NCBI GenBank assembly: GCA_037074705.1
Contig: CM073596.1
Span: forward strand, 24,154,001-24,218,000
Source of the DNA: Zhengitettix transpicula
Lineage: Eukaryota; Arthropoda; Insecta; Orthoptera; Tetrigidae
Direction: 5' to 3'
Length of the DNA stretch: 64,000 nucleotides
A model generated the notes under the pieces. That model ran no database searches. It was not told the origin of the DNA and worked only from the letters and a program-made list of their open reading frames with translations. The position numbers and the translations under genes were made by a program. Numbering within the stretch: the first letter of the stretch is position 1; the number at the start of each line of letters is the position of its first letter. Below are positions 33,570-46,435 of this stretch, one piece after another.

Positions 33570-36240
33570 ACGCGATAGCGTTGATAGTGCTTAGGTAATA
33601 TTTCCAAATCTGCACCTATAAGAATATATTCAGAAAAGCTTTGAAACGTGTTTCTGGAGAAGGATGGAACAGTGAAGTGGGCAGTGTGACAAATGAAGAG
33701 TAGGTGAACAGAGATCCTGATCGAAAGAAAGCGAACTGGATCGTACACATTATGAAAAGAAGCTGCTTGCTGAATGACGTCATTGAGGGACAAATAAATA
33801 TGAATGAATTGGGAGGACCTGTTAACAAGAGAACCGAGAATATCGAAATGTGATATTACATTTTAAAATAGAAAGCTGGAGAAGAGAATAAAACAGGAAA
33901 TATATAATTAAAAGTCCTTGATTCTAATAACACGCGAAAATCTGGATTTCACTATTTTATGGGAATTTTTTAATCACTTGGTTTGGTAAAGTATAGGTGT
34001 TATTAATAATTCACACTTTCTGGAATCGCAAAATTTGAATATGAATTATTTCGTAATTATAAACTATGTACTTTTAAAGCAAAAACGCAAAACAGCAGTC
34101 TCCAGCCGTTATAACGAATAAGGAGTTTGACTTTGAATTATGTTTGGCCTTCTTTACGCAAAATCCCTCCAATGTAGTATGAAATTTACTGTTTCTGAAC
34201 TCAGCTGAATATATTGTACCTCTTAAACGTCTTTGATATGTTTCTTGTTAATTATTTCTTGTTTTAAACTTAATTTCCATGTATTAATATTCACAGTGGC
34301 AATAAAGTTCACGTATTTCGTGTAACTAATACGTGTAACTTAAAAAAAATTAAAATTAATAATGCATGAAGAATGAATTTGAGTCAAATCGGGTACAGAT
34401 TATAAAAAATCTCGCCTTTTTTATATACATTTGGTGAAAGTGTCGGAAAATATTGAAAATTTAAATAAATAAATGGCCTTGAGTCAGAAGACTTCATATT
34501 TTATATTACAAAATGTCTATTCAGGCATAATAATTTTTAATACATTCCTTTCTTCTATTAATAATTATGACAAAAGTAAAATTTAGAGGCAAGGTTCTAC
34601 CTTGGTCTAGGTCCCAGAAAAGACGAAACGTCGTCGTTGTTGTAAATAAGATTTCTTTTGTAATCAAATGTATAAATGTTTTCTGACTCATGGCCATTTA
34701 TTCACTTATATTATTATAATAAATGTCAGATTTTTCATCGTTATTATATTATGCGTCTTTGTTCAGTAATTTATAGTTTCCTCTACGAGTGTAATTAAAA
34801 GAGAGCGTACACTATATTTAGGTAAATTGTATTATTTTATCTATGAATAAAGGGTTCAAATAGTGTTCGCGACTTATTTAATTTTCATCCTCATAAAATA
34901 ATTTTGGCTTGTAATTTATATTTTTTGGCGTCTATTCGGAATTTTTTCAATCATTTCCATAATAAATATGTTCATTAATCTGCACATATTGCAAATGAAA
35001 ACTTATAGAGTTTGTCAGACTTAAAAATAAATACTTATTTCTAATTTGAATACTGTTGCTCGACGAAATTTTTTTATTTTCCCGAGAACCATTTACTTTT
35101 TTGTCTCAGTATTTCTTTTTATCTCAATTACGTGAGTTTATTGGCTCCCGACGAGTTTTCCCCGATTTATAGGAATCAAAAGCCACTTGCACGTAAAAGC
35201 TTGGTGTGCTGAAAATTTATGGACCACTTCCCTAGCTAAGTATTTCCAACTCTTCAAAATCTGTTGATGTCTGAGGATTTGCTTTACTGGTTTTTCAATG
35301 TAAGAGTCCATCTGCGATCATTTCCACGCAACAGAACGTGCGGTCTTCCACTGCGAAACCACTTGGTGATATTGTTGGTGACGTCAAGACAGGCGCTTAA
35401 AAAAACAAGGGCCACTATGCCAGCCGTCTAGGGTTATCTCTCTCTCTTTATTTACGCAACGCATTATTTTCACTCGTCTCCAACGGACATTCTGAAGTGA
35501 ATTAACGACGGCTTTTCAACTTATTTAATTGACGAGTAAAATAATTGCTGGGGTATTTAATTTGCTATCATTTGTAATATGCATTCAGGATGTGCTGATT
35601 AATGTTCTGAGAAGCGTGACAGAGTTGCGATATGGAGAAAGAAATGATTCACTGGAGAACACTTGACACAAAGAATAAATTTTTCTGATTACGAGTGTAC
35701 AAATGACTCTTAATCAAAGATGCTCCTTCCCTCTCCTATTATATTCAAGAGATCTTCTCATTTACTACATTTTCTAACGTAATTCACATTATACTATTTT
35801 TTTAAAAAACAAAATTCATAAGTTCCCTTCTGGCTTCCTAATTGTTAATTTTTTTACTTCCAAGCAATCGGAGAAATTTATGTATAAATTTAATTATTTG
35901 ACAGAAGATAATACGTTTTATCAGAGAACATTTAATGTGTGTATTTGAAGAAGTATAATGGCAGGTTTTTTTTACATCCAATTGTATTGTTTTTAAATTC
36001 TATTGAAATACATTTTTGATCACCACGTCTATTTATTGATGCAGTAGTACGAGATTCGTATTTTGGCGAACGTAATGGATGAGACAAAATAAGTAAAATT
36101 TTCTTTTTGAATTTATTTGTAAGGCCGTCGTAAAAACCTGTTTAAAAGTGTGTATTATACCTCATTTTAATGTTATTTATTGACAGTAATCCACGTTACT
36201 ATTTGACGTTACATCAAAGTCTATCGTCTTTTGATGGTTC
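33570..36240. other. AT-rich, no gene recognised
   Basis: At 34600-34640 a string ending AAAAGACGAAACGTCGTCG looks like another degraded Penelope terminus. TGACGTCA occurs at 33775-33782 and 35379-35386. Nothing coding seen. Confidence 0.4.
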
Positions 36241-36394
36241 ACATTTATTAGTGTAATAATCCCTGTAATATGACCAGATCCCGGAGTCCCGTCTCTGAAT
36301 AGTGAGCATTTATGCTTGCTTCATTCCCGTTTTGGTATGAATGGAGCTAGAAGAGGTTGCGCGAAGCACTTGCGTTTCGCAGCTGACGAAAAAG

Positions 36395-36510
36395 TAGTTC
36401 ACCTTATGACGTCATCGGAGCGGCCAAGGAGCTTAACCAACTGTGCCACAGACACGCATTCCTTGCTGCAGGTTTACAGCCTACATATACTTCCCTTCTC
36501 AGTAGATAAG
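36395..36510 (-). mobile_element. tRNA-like SINE head fragment
   Basis: On the minus strand TGGCACAGTTGGTTAAG (36432-36448) is a strong A-box and D-arm match of a tRNA. No B box follows at the right distance, so it is not a tRNA gene; a worn tRNA-derived SINE fits best. Confidence 0.4.
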
Positions 36511-36529
36511 CCTAACTGACGAATTGCAT

Positions 36530-37355
36530 AATCTAATCAATACTCCGAAATTCCAGAGACCCCAATATCACAAATGAAGAGGAGATATGGATTGCTGTCT
36601 TAAACCAAACGTACCACACAAGTATTGGGGTATTCAATAATCACTATGATTTGTCATAGTGAAGAGAATATATAAAATTGTACGAAACGGCCTGGAAACT
36701 TGGGCCCTTAAAATTATGTCCTGACGGTTAATGACCTGTGAAATTGAGGATTATTAAAATATTTAAAGGATATATTTTTACGTTTGTTTTATATGAAAAC
36801 TATATAACTCAGTTGATGACATCAACAGCATTATATGATTATTCTAATAATTATGTTTTGACAGAATAAAAAATTATATATTGGTTGTATGGAACACATG
36901 GGAACATGTTTAGAAGTTCTGCTTGTGGAATGAGAACGGAAGGAGAGCAGTTGTGCGGAAGAGCGGCGTATTAAAAGATGAAAACCTGTAATTTGATGTG
37001 AAAATGAATATTGTGGAGGAAGTAAAACGTTCAAATAAAATGACATTTCAACTACACATAGAATAAAAGTAATTTATTGTGCATTTCTAATTTAGTGTTT
37101 GAGCCATAAATAAAATAATTAAGAAATAATAATTATTTTCTGGCTACCACGTAATGAGATTAATAAGTGCTTAAGACATGTTTGTGTTAAAAGAAAACAT
37201 ACAGTTAGGCCTAATGCTAACCAAGTTTAATAATGGTTTAGACAACCGAAGCAAATATTTTGTATTATTTTGATTGACTAACTTGAATTTTAAAAGTTTA
37301 AAAAAATATATGTTAATATTCCTCCTGCAGACATGCTACCAATAACAGAAAATAA
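36530..37355. other. AT-rich, no gene recognised
   Basis: A 71-codon minus frame (36831-37046) matches nothing known. Confidence 0.42.
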
Positions 37356-37364
37356 GTGAATTCT

Positions 37365-37615
37365 AGAACCCCGGGCCTCGGTACAACGCGTGTGACGTAG
37401 ATGAATTAAGTGTTTGCAGGAGTGTTGTGAGGAATGCGCTGCTGTGTGTCGGCTCCGTCTTGGAGGTGACGTCACCTAGGAGTGGTGACGCGATCACATG
37501 GGAAAACTTCACGTGGCCCAGGATCGATGCCCGAGCGTGATTTATGTCCACAGATACCGGATGCCGGGCCCCTCGAATCAGTTGGACCAGTGCGGTGTCT
37601 AAGGCAAAGTTTGAC
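37365..37615. other. GC-richer island before the tandem duplication
   Basis: Contains the 12-bp perfect palindrome GGTGACGTCACC (37465-37476) with a CRE/ATF core. Several short frames on both strands; none recognised. Its GC content contrasts with both sides. It may be regulatory. Confidence 0.3.
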
Positions 37616-37622
37616 GAATAGC

Positions 37623-37988
37623 GATAATTCGAGAATGTCGAATCTTCCTTTCAGCAAGGTTGCATGTCAGGCAATCAAGCAGTCGAAATACGTAATTATT
37701 TAAATACGTAATTATTTGTTGAATCCCCGTGGCTTCAGAAAGTTCTTCAGTTGTCGGACAACGATCGTTTTCAAGATCTTCACATTTCGTTTTCGGTATT
37801 TATGGTCATATATGATAATTCGAGAATGTCGAATCTTCCTTTCAGCAAGGTTGCATGTCTGGCAATCAATCAGTCGAAATACGTAATTATTTGTTGCATC
37901 CCCGTGGCTTCAGAAAGTTCTTCAGTTGTCGGACAACGATCGTTTTCAAGATCTTCACATTTCGTTTTCGGTATTTATGGTCATATAT
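37623..37988 (+). repeat. Recent tandem duplication (two units, 191 and 175 bp)
   Basis: Unit 1 (37623-37813) and unit 2 (37814-37988) both start GATAATTCGAGAATGTCGAA and end TTTATGGTCATATAT. The 16-bp length difference is a small internal duplication in unit 1 (AAATACGTAATTATTT twice). Otherwise I count only a few substitutions, so the event is recent compared with the decayed elements around it. The unit is open in one frame (CNLPFSKVAC..., 37482-37703 and 37751-37990), but the peptide matches nothing known. Confidence 0.95.
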
Positions 37989-37999
37989 GATCGTAGACG

Positions 38000-38690
38000 C
38001 TCACACCATTACTATCGAAACGTTTCTTCCCTCAGAGAAACTATATTATGATCCACCATAAACTCTGGATATGTGTGAAAGTTTAATAATGATTTTGGCA
38101 ATATCTTGCAATAAATAGTTGGTATCTTAATGAGTTCAGTTATTTAGCATTCAATGGCGTCTTCGGTTCGACTATCGCGGTGTGCTATGTGAAATATTTT
38201 TCAGTACACACAATCTTAAAAATGTCCCTTGGCGTTCGAGTAGACACCAAATAAATTGATTATTAATTGAAAACCTTTAATTATTCCCCTAGAATATGTG
38301 CCCGTGTTATGAGCCACAATTCCAAGGTTTTCTGCGTGGACCGTAGCAAATAGCGGCGTTCTCCATCCACGGTCGAGCTGTCTTGTAAACCAGTAATTGG
38401 ATTCAGCGCTCCCCCTCTTCTTTACCCCACCTATTACGAAATACAGAGAATTCCTCGCCTTTTTTTTTTTAACCAGATCGACTTTCCTCGGTAACTAAAG
38501 ATTTCGGTTCAGGTACTCAACATGTAACAGTCGTTCACAACGTAATTTACGGAATTGTCTCTAAAATTTTTCTGTTTCATTTAGGTTGCTTTCTAGAATC
38601 ATTAAATACGTGCAATCATTACTGAGGAAGTAAAAGAACTTAAAACGTCATTAGGTACTTAAATAAGAAAGTAATTTAATGACAATATTG
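38000..38690. other. No gene recognised
   Basis: AT-rich, with a slightly GC-richer patch at 38330-38460. Confidence 0.42.
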
Positions 38691-38706
38691 AATGCATAAA
38701 ATGGGA

Positions 38707-38806
<100 letters not shown>

Positions 38807-38849
38807 TGTAGTATACAAATGTAAAGGGAAATTAAAATGCCCCACATTG

Positions 38850-39785
38850 GAGTTTCAAATTATGTAGTATACAAATTAATGACAGTTACTGCCAACACGT
38901 TGCAACCAATTTAAGTAGAAAACGAAATTTTAAAAGGAAAAGATAATTGATAGCAATTATCCTTGAATTAAACAATTTTTTTTAAAAAAAGATAACAATG
39001 AAATATTTATTACAAATTTCGATTAACTTTAATTTTTGTACACTATTTTTTTTAAAAAAATGTTTCCGCTTTTAATGAGACTCAAAATCGCAGAGCCGCT
39101 TACTGGGTCTCTAATAAAGCTAGTAATTTTCAACTAGCACCAAAAGAAATACAAATTAAATTTACTGTAACAAAATTCTATAAAAGAATCTAACAAAAAA
39201 CTAGAGAAATCTGACAGTAAATTATATTTATATAAAAGCTTACAAAATAAAGTTTCTACATACTATTTTATTTAGAGCTGCTCTGGTAAATTTTGTGCAC
39301 TCCACATATTTTAAAGAAAATATTTAATTAAGAAGCCATAACACTGATTACTATATCGTATCACATCACAAAATTCCGGCGCCTCTCTAACAACGGTTCA
39401 CAAACTTTACGTCGTCCTATTTTTTTTTGATTGGTTAAAGTCCCAAAGACAAGCTTCAAAACATTATCGTTTGCACTCCAAACCATACTCGTACTCTATA
39501 CCAACACACTCTTTCGCCTTGACCACACTTGTCAGCCTTTCAAAACAGACTCATTCATCAACTTTATCATTTGAGCTCCCAAAACACTCTGGTCAAGCTC
39601 CCAAACCACTCAGACTCGCCATGACCACACCGGTCAGGCTCCAAAAACACACTGGATATTTCCGCCAAAGTTAAATATTACATACGCTTTTCCGAAAATA
39701 ATAAAGTAGCAACCTTTCCAATCTCTACATTCTTGCACCACACTGACTGTTCTTTACAATTCTCTGGTCGCAAAGTTACGCCGAC
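38850..39785 (-). mobile_element. LTR-like dispersed repeat, copy R2
   Basis: Second copy of the R1 family (see 23690-24535), same orientation, with one CACGTTGCAACCAATTTAAG box at 38896. Compared with R1 it has extra degenerate repeats of about 45 bp at 39470-39650 (variants of CCATGACCACAC.GGTCAGGC). It is bounded by microsatellites on both sides (38708-38806 and 39794-39840). Confidence 0.6.
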
Positions 39786-39787
39786 AA

Positions 39788-39793
<6 letters not shown>

Positions 39794-39840
<47 letters not shown>
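39794..39840. repeat. (TA)n microsatellite
   Basis: About 23 TA units between R2 and the repeat module at 39868. The minus-strand 'YIYIYI' frames are artefacts. Confidence 0.96.
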
Positions 39841-39843
<3 letters not shown>

Positions 39844-39867
39844 GGTAGGAAATAAGCAAAGACTTTG

Positions 39868-39985
39868 GATAAATTTGACATTTGGCGTCGCCTGACTGAG
39901 AAGCAATAAAGCCAAATTTTCGAAACCTTAAGCCCCCCCCACTCCGCCAATCTTCAGGAAAGTTGGTCTGAACGTCTTGCTGGCC
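39868..39985 (+). repeat. Dispersed repeat module, pair with 13085
   Basis: Better preserved copy: TTTGGCGTCGCCTGACTGAG then AAGCAATAAAGCCAAATTTT, CGAAACC, a C run (39932-39939), then ATCTTCAGGAAAGTTGGTCT. See 13085-13185. Confidence 0.65.
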
Positions 39986-39989
39986 GCCC

Positions 39990-42779
39990 AAATAATTAGT
40001 AAATGAGATGAAATATGTAAATATAAAAATGGAAAAAAGTAAACATATGAAATAGAAGAAAAAATAAGTACTTAGCTTTGTAGCTACGTGGATCGAAGCC
40101 TGAAGTCAGTACAGACTGATCTAAGAATTTCTGCCATGAATCGCGGCCTAGTTACACATTTCGCTAGGTGCCCAACACGATAATGAAAATATTTTTTTTA
40201 TTCCTTTTATTAATTAATATTGAATTAATATATTATTTCACAATGAAATTACCTACATTCCCAAAATAATATATTTTAATAACATTTTATGGCCAAAGAT
40301 TCAGTTAAGAATTAATTTTATGTTGGTATATTAACAAAAATTACTTCATTCGTAACTGAATCCTTGGCCAAAATATGTTACGAATTTTCAATGTTATTTA
40401 CAACATTTTAGAATATTATTTTATTTATATATAAATCTGTGCATTGTTTATCTCATGATGGAAATAATATATATGGTCGAATAAGTATGCTAGGGTCTTA
40501 ATTCTATGATATAAACAATCGAATCTTAATTTTGTACTTGAATTTTTATGTCACCAAATTAATTATTACATTAACAAAAGGGAAAACATGCTTTAACAGT
40601 ATTGCTCTGTATCGAGAGTTGTTTCTCAGCGAATAACATCATCCATGCTACGAATTCTTGTAGTAGAACTGTTCCATGTAAGGGAACGTCCAAACCAGTT
40701 TGCTGTCTTCCAAAGAAGTGAGTTTTAATTTGAACTTACTTTTTCCATCTCCTCCTTAATCATCATTAGCGGCTTTATCCCATGTCCAGGTCTAATTCGG
40801 CTGTAACGGGTTTGTTTTGTGTTTATTAGTAGCAATATTTTCTGGGAGCCTTGTTTCCTAGTCTGAAGTATGGGATTTTGGAATTTAACTTTAATTCGCT
40901 AAACAGTTTTCTAATATATCCTAAGATTCAGTTGACATGATTTCTTGAAACGGTTCTGCTGATTTACGTGTCATCAATTTCCAGCCATATTTTTAAGATA
41001 TTCTTTCTAGAATCATAGGAGTTTCCACTGTCTGAGAGTCAGGAATTCTGCTGCGTCAATTATAAAGCAGTGGCTCTTATTAATTACGTTGTCTGAAGAG
41101 ATAAGGTTTTAAAGTACTCTAATGTATTAGATTCTGATTGTCTATATCGCCCACGTCTAAGATTGTCGTTAAGAGCAATTACACAAGGCTGTGAATAGAC
41201 GATCGCGTGCTGGAGGTGTGAAAAAATCTGCGTGTCTTCATGTCACGTAAAGTTGCCTGGACAACGAAGCCCTCAGAAATAAAAACAGTAGCCCGTGCTC
41301 AGGGCGCCCTCATCCAAGGAACCACCTGCCCGAGCCTGACCCAGATACCGCAGTGCAATATCAAAGAAAAACGTATCTAAAAAGGAGACAAATCATCATC
41401 AAAGATGATATTACGTTGATATTTCTCAAACATTTGTGGGTTACCATAGCGTTTTCTATTATCCCATAAATTTCTGTAATTTCCAATAAAACTTAAAAAC
41501 ACAATAAATTTTTTTTACCTGTTAAAATTTTTACAAAAAAGTTAAATTATATAAAAATGTGAATTTCATGACAATTTACTTTAAATTACAATATAAAATT
41601 TTTAATTAATAATTTTTTTTTATTATCCAAAGTGCTAGTGTCAGGTTTTGTAATGCAAAATAATAACTATCTCAGGGTTGTTACGAAAAATCGCGCTTTA
41701 TAACAACTAAAAAATACCAATTTAATTTCATTATTGTAATTGTAATAAATGAATAATTTCGGGGGTTTGCTTACATAAACTTCCATATTCTAGTGGAATA
41801 TTTCCCGTGATTGGCGTCTTCAGGAAAATGTCTAGTCTCGTAGTCTCCGAAAGAGCTATAGGACGTAAGCATTTGCCCCTGTTTCTCTTGATTTTACAAT
41901 GTGTTACCTTGCGAGAAAAAACAATACATGTCAAAATGTTCTAGATGAAGAAAAAGCCCTGAGAGCCCTTCACTTTCTATGTTTTATGCCGCATCCCTGG
42001 GAAACGTCATTCTCTTTACCCACGCGGTCAATAAAGTTATTTTTGACCATCTCTGCTTTTTTTTTCGGATCTGAATATTTTTTGTTATTAACGGAAACCC
42101 TTATTTTGAAATGTCTGGAGGAGATTTACGTTAGTGAGAACTTTGTTTTGCTTTTAAGCCCAATTTAGAATTTTCAACGCCAAATTTCTACTTGTTCCCG
42201 TTACCTTGTGGTCAAGAGGGAAATTACACAGAAAGTATATATAAACCGGCTTTCCAAAATTAAAAAAAACATCAGTTAAGATTTGTATGAACAACGTGAT
42301 TTCTTAACCCGTGAATCTACTTGGTTCAATGTGGACGGGAGACTAAATAAAATGAAGCACACGAAAGATATTCCTTCTGAAAAAAATTATTTTTAGCCAA
42401 TAAACGACTCAACAAACATTTTCCAATTAATTCACGCAGTTGCCAAGAAACTTTAAATCAGAAACGTGAAAAGTAGCATACTTTAAATTTTATGCCCCTT
42501 TTACCGACTTAAAGCTTTGATGTCTTTTTTGCGCACTTTGTATACGTTTGTAGCACTGCAAACGAGCCAAGTAGGAACTGTCTGGCAAATAATTGTTTCT
42601 TAAAAACATTTGCGACAGCTAAACACTTTTGTGCATGAATTATGGAGGTTAAATATTGTTTACATGAATTATCAAAACAATTATATTTTACGATAAGAAA
42701 TGTTTCGATAGTTTTGCGGAATGTTTTGAAACGTTGGCATTCAGTTCATACCTAACCAAAGTCTAATTACTGAGAAAAT

Positions 42780-42780
<1 letters not shown>
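39990..42780. other. AT-rich, no gene recognised
   Basis: It includes a GC-richer patch at 41290-41360 and an 89-codon plus frame at 41899-42168 of no known family. Confidence 0.42.

Positions 42781-42782
<2 letters not shown>

Positions 42783-42829
<47 letters not shown>
42783..42829. repeat. (TA)n microsatellite
   Basis: About 23 TA units. Confidence 0.96.
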
Positions 42830-42831
<2 letters not shown>

Positions 42832-42984
42832 AAAAATTACATGTATTGCATCAATCGGAGCTACTTCAACTATTCGTGTACCGAGATTGTTACATATAAA
42901 ATATTTTTTAAAGTAGACATTTATTTCTGAATGAAATTAATTAAAATAAAAGCAGTTAATTCTTAAATAAATAATAATAATAGG

Positions 42985-43395
42985 AAACTCGCAAGGGATG
43001 AACGAGGGTGAAATTTAAAAACATGCTAAAACGACCGTTATATATTTTCGAATATTTAATTATCAGGGTCGATAAGATTACTCGTTCTCCAGAGTTTTTT
43101 TTTATTGTTTAATTTCAACTTTTTACAGTTTGGGAAGGCAGCACCACTGGAGGGGCGTTACATAAAAATAACGCGAAACGACTGAGATTGGTGTCATAGA
43201 AGGCGTTATAGCAGTCAATGAGTTTAATTTTGACATTCACTACGTCAGTTAATCAGTAGTTCAACCCCCCCTAGGAATGGGGGTTGAAGGGGGTGAAACA
43301 AATTTCCGCGAACACATTTAGGATTGGTGTCGAATCTGGGGTTATGGCAGCCACTGACTTTAATTCTGACATTTACCATAAAAGATGCTTAGATT
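42985..43395 (+). mobile_element. Helitron-family internal region with two direct repeats
   Basis: The block ACATAAAAATAACGCGAAAC (43162) matches blocks inside the Helitron-like copy at 24545-25829, and the CATG(C)TAAAAC.G.CGATAT-type stretch (43020) matches 24714. Two units of about 65 bp follow: GATTGGTGTCATAGAAGGCG (from 43186) and GATTGGTGTCGAATCTGGGG (from 43322), each continuing GTTAT.GCAG.CA.TGA then TTTAAT.TTGACATT. No CTAG end is visible, so this is an internal fragment. Confidence 0.5.
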
Positions 43396-43399
43396 AAAT

Positions 43400-43950
43400 G
43401 TTTAGCAAGAGGCTAATGTCGAATAAATTCTTTCTCCGGGCTAATTTGAATAATTACCCGGGAAACTGACTGCTGTGGTTAAATGAAGACAAATACAGTA
43501 AAAATGGTAATATTCAAAATTGTTCTGTTTTGTTAAAACATACGTACTTAAAGAATCTTAAAATAGATTGATGTAATGTTTGAATTTGGAATGAAGAAAA
43601 TAACTACTTCTCGAGATTAATGAGTGAAATGTTATATATGATCATATAAAACGAACTTAAATATAAAATATGACACCACTAATTTGAACAACATTTATGA
43701 CACTTTTATAATTCTTTGATTTATATATTGTTATAATTTTTAAATTTGAATTGTTTCCATTGTAAACTGCGCTCAACAATGTAGCAATTTTAACTGGTCG
43801 TTCTCGTTTAAACGGTCTATTTCGGCCACAGCAGTCAGCGGAGAACGATACTAACTTTAAAAATTTGTAAGTCCACCAAAATTTATATGATTTGTTATTT
43901 TACTTTCATTAAATTAATTTTAATTATTTGTTTGTTTTGTAGTGTAAAAC
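43400..43950. other. AT-rich, no gene recognised
   Basis: Nothing identified before the hammerhead-like motif. Confidence 0.45.
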
Positions 43951-43957
43951 TACATAC

Positions 43958-43986
43958 CTGATGAGGTCGCAAACAGGCGACGAAAC
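43958..43986 (+). ncRNA. Hammerhead-like motif, best core in the window (function unproven)
   Basis: CTGATGA (43958-43964), one G, then GTCGC (43966-43970) pairing perfectly with GCGAC (43977-43981) around a 6-nt loop AAACAG, then GAAAC (43982-43986). Both conserved cores and a 5-bp helix II are in place, but the C that should pair with G43965 is missing, and I cannot find helix III and the NUH cleavage triplet in the next 40 nt. It is probably the decayed terminus of a Penelope-like element. Confidence 0.45.
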
Positions 43987-43999
43987 GTACTGGAATTTA

Positions 44000-45850
44000 T
44001 ATTAAATATCTTTTTGTTGTAATTTTTTATTGTTTTGAAATTAAAAGTTTTAGTGTATATAATTCTACATGCGATTTTTTGCAGATTAAAAATACCTTTT
44101 TTGGCAAGTCAGCGATTCGTTAATGATACTCTGATTAATCAGAGTCGTTAGGTGTGTTTACTTTCAAATTATTTGTCTTAATTTATTGTATTTGAATTAT
44201 TTAAGTTCATACATACGTATCACACACCGGCGGAGTTAGTGAAGAATGCTGCTAAGAAAGTGACGAGAGGACAGAAATGAACTGGAAAACATTCATAACA
44301 TGGCACGGATCTAAGCAATGTGATTTTTTCCCGTTTGAATAACTCTTTTCGCCATGAGGTTATCCTGCTAGTTGAAACTGGATACATGATACGAAAATGG
44401 CGTCTGGAGGTTCCCCCTTTGCAGGAATGTTGAGGAACCTGCTCGAATTTGCGACACGCACCGAGCCGGAACGCGGAGTCCTTGTTTTGGTGGCGGTTAT
44501 TATTACGAACTGAACACATGTTTGCACTCTACGCCGATTAGATCTGCTTGCCCTAATTGCTCATTATTCAACAGGAACACCGAAATCACGCCGCTTCAGT
44601 GGATTCAAGTCATTTACTTCTATCCAAAGGTCAATTTTAGAGAATAATCGATTTCTCTTCTACAAAAGAACTGAATTTAATACCTTCTTAGCTCCGAAAA
44701 AGTTAAGGGATTAATCGCAGGGTTCGTGTTCCTTTTCCTGATTAAGAACTAAGAGATCGAAACTTTATATAGTCGTCTTTCTGCGTTTTCTTTAAAGTTC
44801 TCCATCCGCCATTTTGCCGCGGCCATCGTGTAGTTACACTTTGTTACAACATATTTCCGCTCTGACCAATGGTCTGTAGTGACTTGACTCCGTTGTACAT
44901 CATAAAAAATATTATTTTTGATTTGCGTGATTAATTGCGAGATGTAAGTAAAAATAGTTTTGTGACACGTTGGCTTTATTCAATTCTTAATTCATACATG
45001 TTTGCGGGTGTGCCGCTAAGCATATAATTTCACTTCGATAAACCTTAATTCATTCAAGAAATGATGTCATGCAAATTTGTGTTACATCATCTATATGGTA
45101 GGAATGATACCAACTAAATGCGGAAAAGGCTACGCTAAGTCTGCCAAGACATGTGGCTAAACCTTGAATTCCTTTCCTTATTGACACTCAATGTAATAAA
45201 AGTCAAGACTGCATTAAACATGTATTTCTATCGGCACAAAACAAGCGAGGTAGTAACTTTATATAATAAAAAGAATCAGCGGTACTTATTTTTTCAAATT
45301 GTTCCGTGCATCAACCGCATTTACATTCAGCTAAAGTATAACTATAAACATCTTGTTGTACATGCATGACATAGCACACCTCATGCTAATCGAGCATATT
45401 AAAATATCTTCCAGTACGTCAAATGTCTCACCAATTTAACAGATTCTGTTTTGAACCAAGAGGCTTCATAATCAATGAAAACGTAAGAGAATTTTACCAC
45501 ATACGAGGCACATTATAGAACACTAGAATGAATAACAACGTTGATTATTAAATAGACTGATCAAATTAATATTACTTTCGGCATTTTTAACGTAAATCAC
45601 CCCTTCAGTTTAATGTTTTAGACAAGTAATGAATTGGCGTAAAAAAAGACGCGAAGCCTACTCAGAAAATTTAAAAAAAGTAAAACTAGGTTATTACTTC
45701 TTAAAATATTTTAGTTAACAGTAAATAACAACCCAAAAAAAATGTTCCAGACGAATCTGTGTCGTCAATTTATTTCTAAATAAGTAAATGAGGCCTAAAT
45801 GGAATTATGCTACTAGGAAGCCTGTGAGAGCTGTTATCTCGCAGTCAGAA
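44000..45850. other. No gene recognised
   Basis: A 99-codon minus frame (44220-44519) and a 72-codon plus frame (45151-45369) match nothing known. A GC patch at 44815-44835 contains GCCATTTTGCC and GCGGCCATC, YY1-like sites in isolation. Confidence 0.4.
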
Positions 45851-46330
45851 CCTTTCTGGAGACACGGTGAGGGCTACCTTTGGGGATGCCTTTTCCTCTC
45901 TCCGTTTTTGAACTAAGATTCCCATACGCCGAAAAACCTCGGCCTATTTGAGACGTGTATGTTCCGGGGTCGCAGACCTTGGGCATACGGTAAGAGTTGG
46001 TACCTATTCCCATTGGAACAGTCGGCTAGCTGCCTCCTAAACTGGTCGAGGCGCGGAGAAGGGAATGCTGCGTTCCCTCAGCAAACCCCTCTCCCGCCAT
46101 CGGAAGGACGTGGAACAAGTACCTCATGCCCGACCTATCTGATGCAGGTTTTCTAGTATTTGTCCTGCATCACTTTTAGGCGAATGCCGGGTAGGATCCT
46201 TAAATTATAGTCCGGGTGCTACCTTCCTCTACCCTGCCGCATCCCCCCTTTTCAAATCCCTTCATATACTATTAAAGGGGAGTTGCCACCGTGTGGATTA
46301 TTATCAAGTATCCAGTTACTCTGAACAAAA
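45851..46330 (+). mobile_element. Poly(A) short retroelement, copy S4
   Basis: Plus-strand copy of the S1 family, nearly full length, from GGGCTACCTTTGGGGATGCC to the 3' GTTGCCACCGTGTGGATTAT block. The A tail is reduced to AAAAAAT. About 25 bp near 46215 are deleted relative to S1. Confidence 0.87.
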
Positions 46331-46435
46331 AATTGAATTGTGATCTTAAAATATTGAGTACCAACATTATTTATTAAATTGCAAAATCCTTTGACAATCA
46401 ATACATCCTTCAATTGAAGATGTATTAGGGTTACT

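Noticed and set aside
36432..36448. tRNA gene on the minus strand
   Set aside because: The A box is good, but there is no B box or acceptor stem at tRNA distances.
37623..37988. CRISPR-like or satellite array
   Set aside because: There are only two long units with no spacers, and the DNA is eukaryotic; a simple tandem duplication explains it.
39678..39991. Frames containing long YIYIYI runs (also 935-1231 and 62956-63264)
   Set aside because: They are translations of (TA)n microsatellites.
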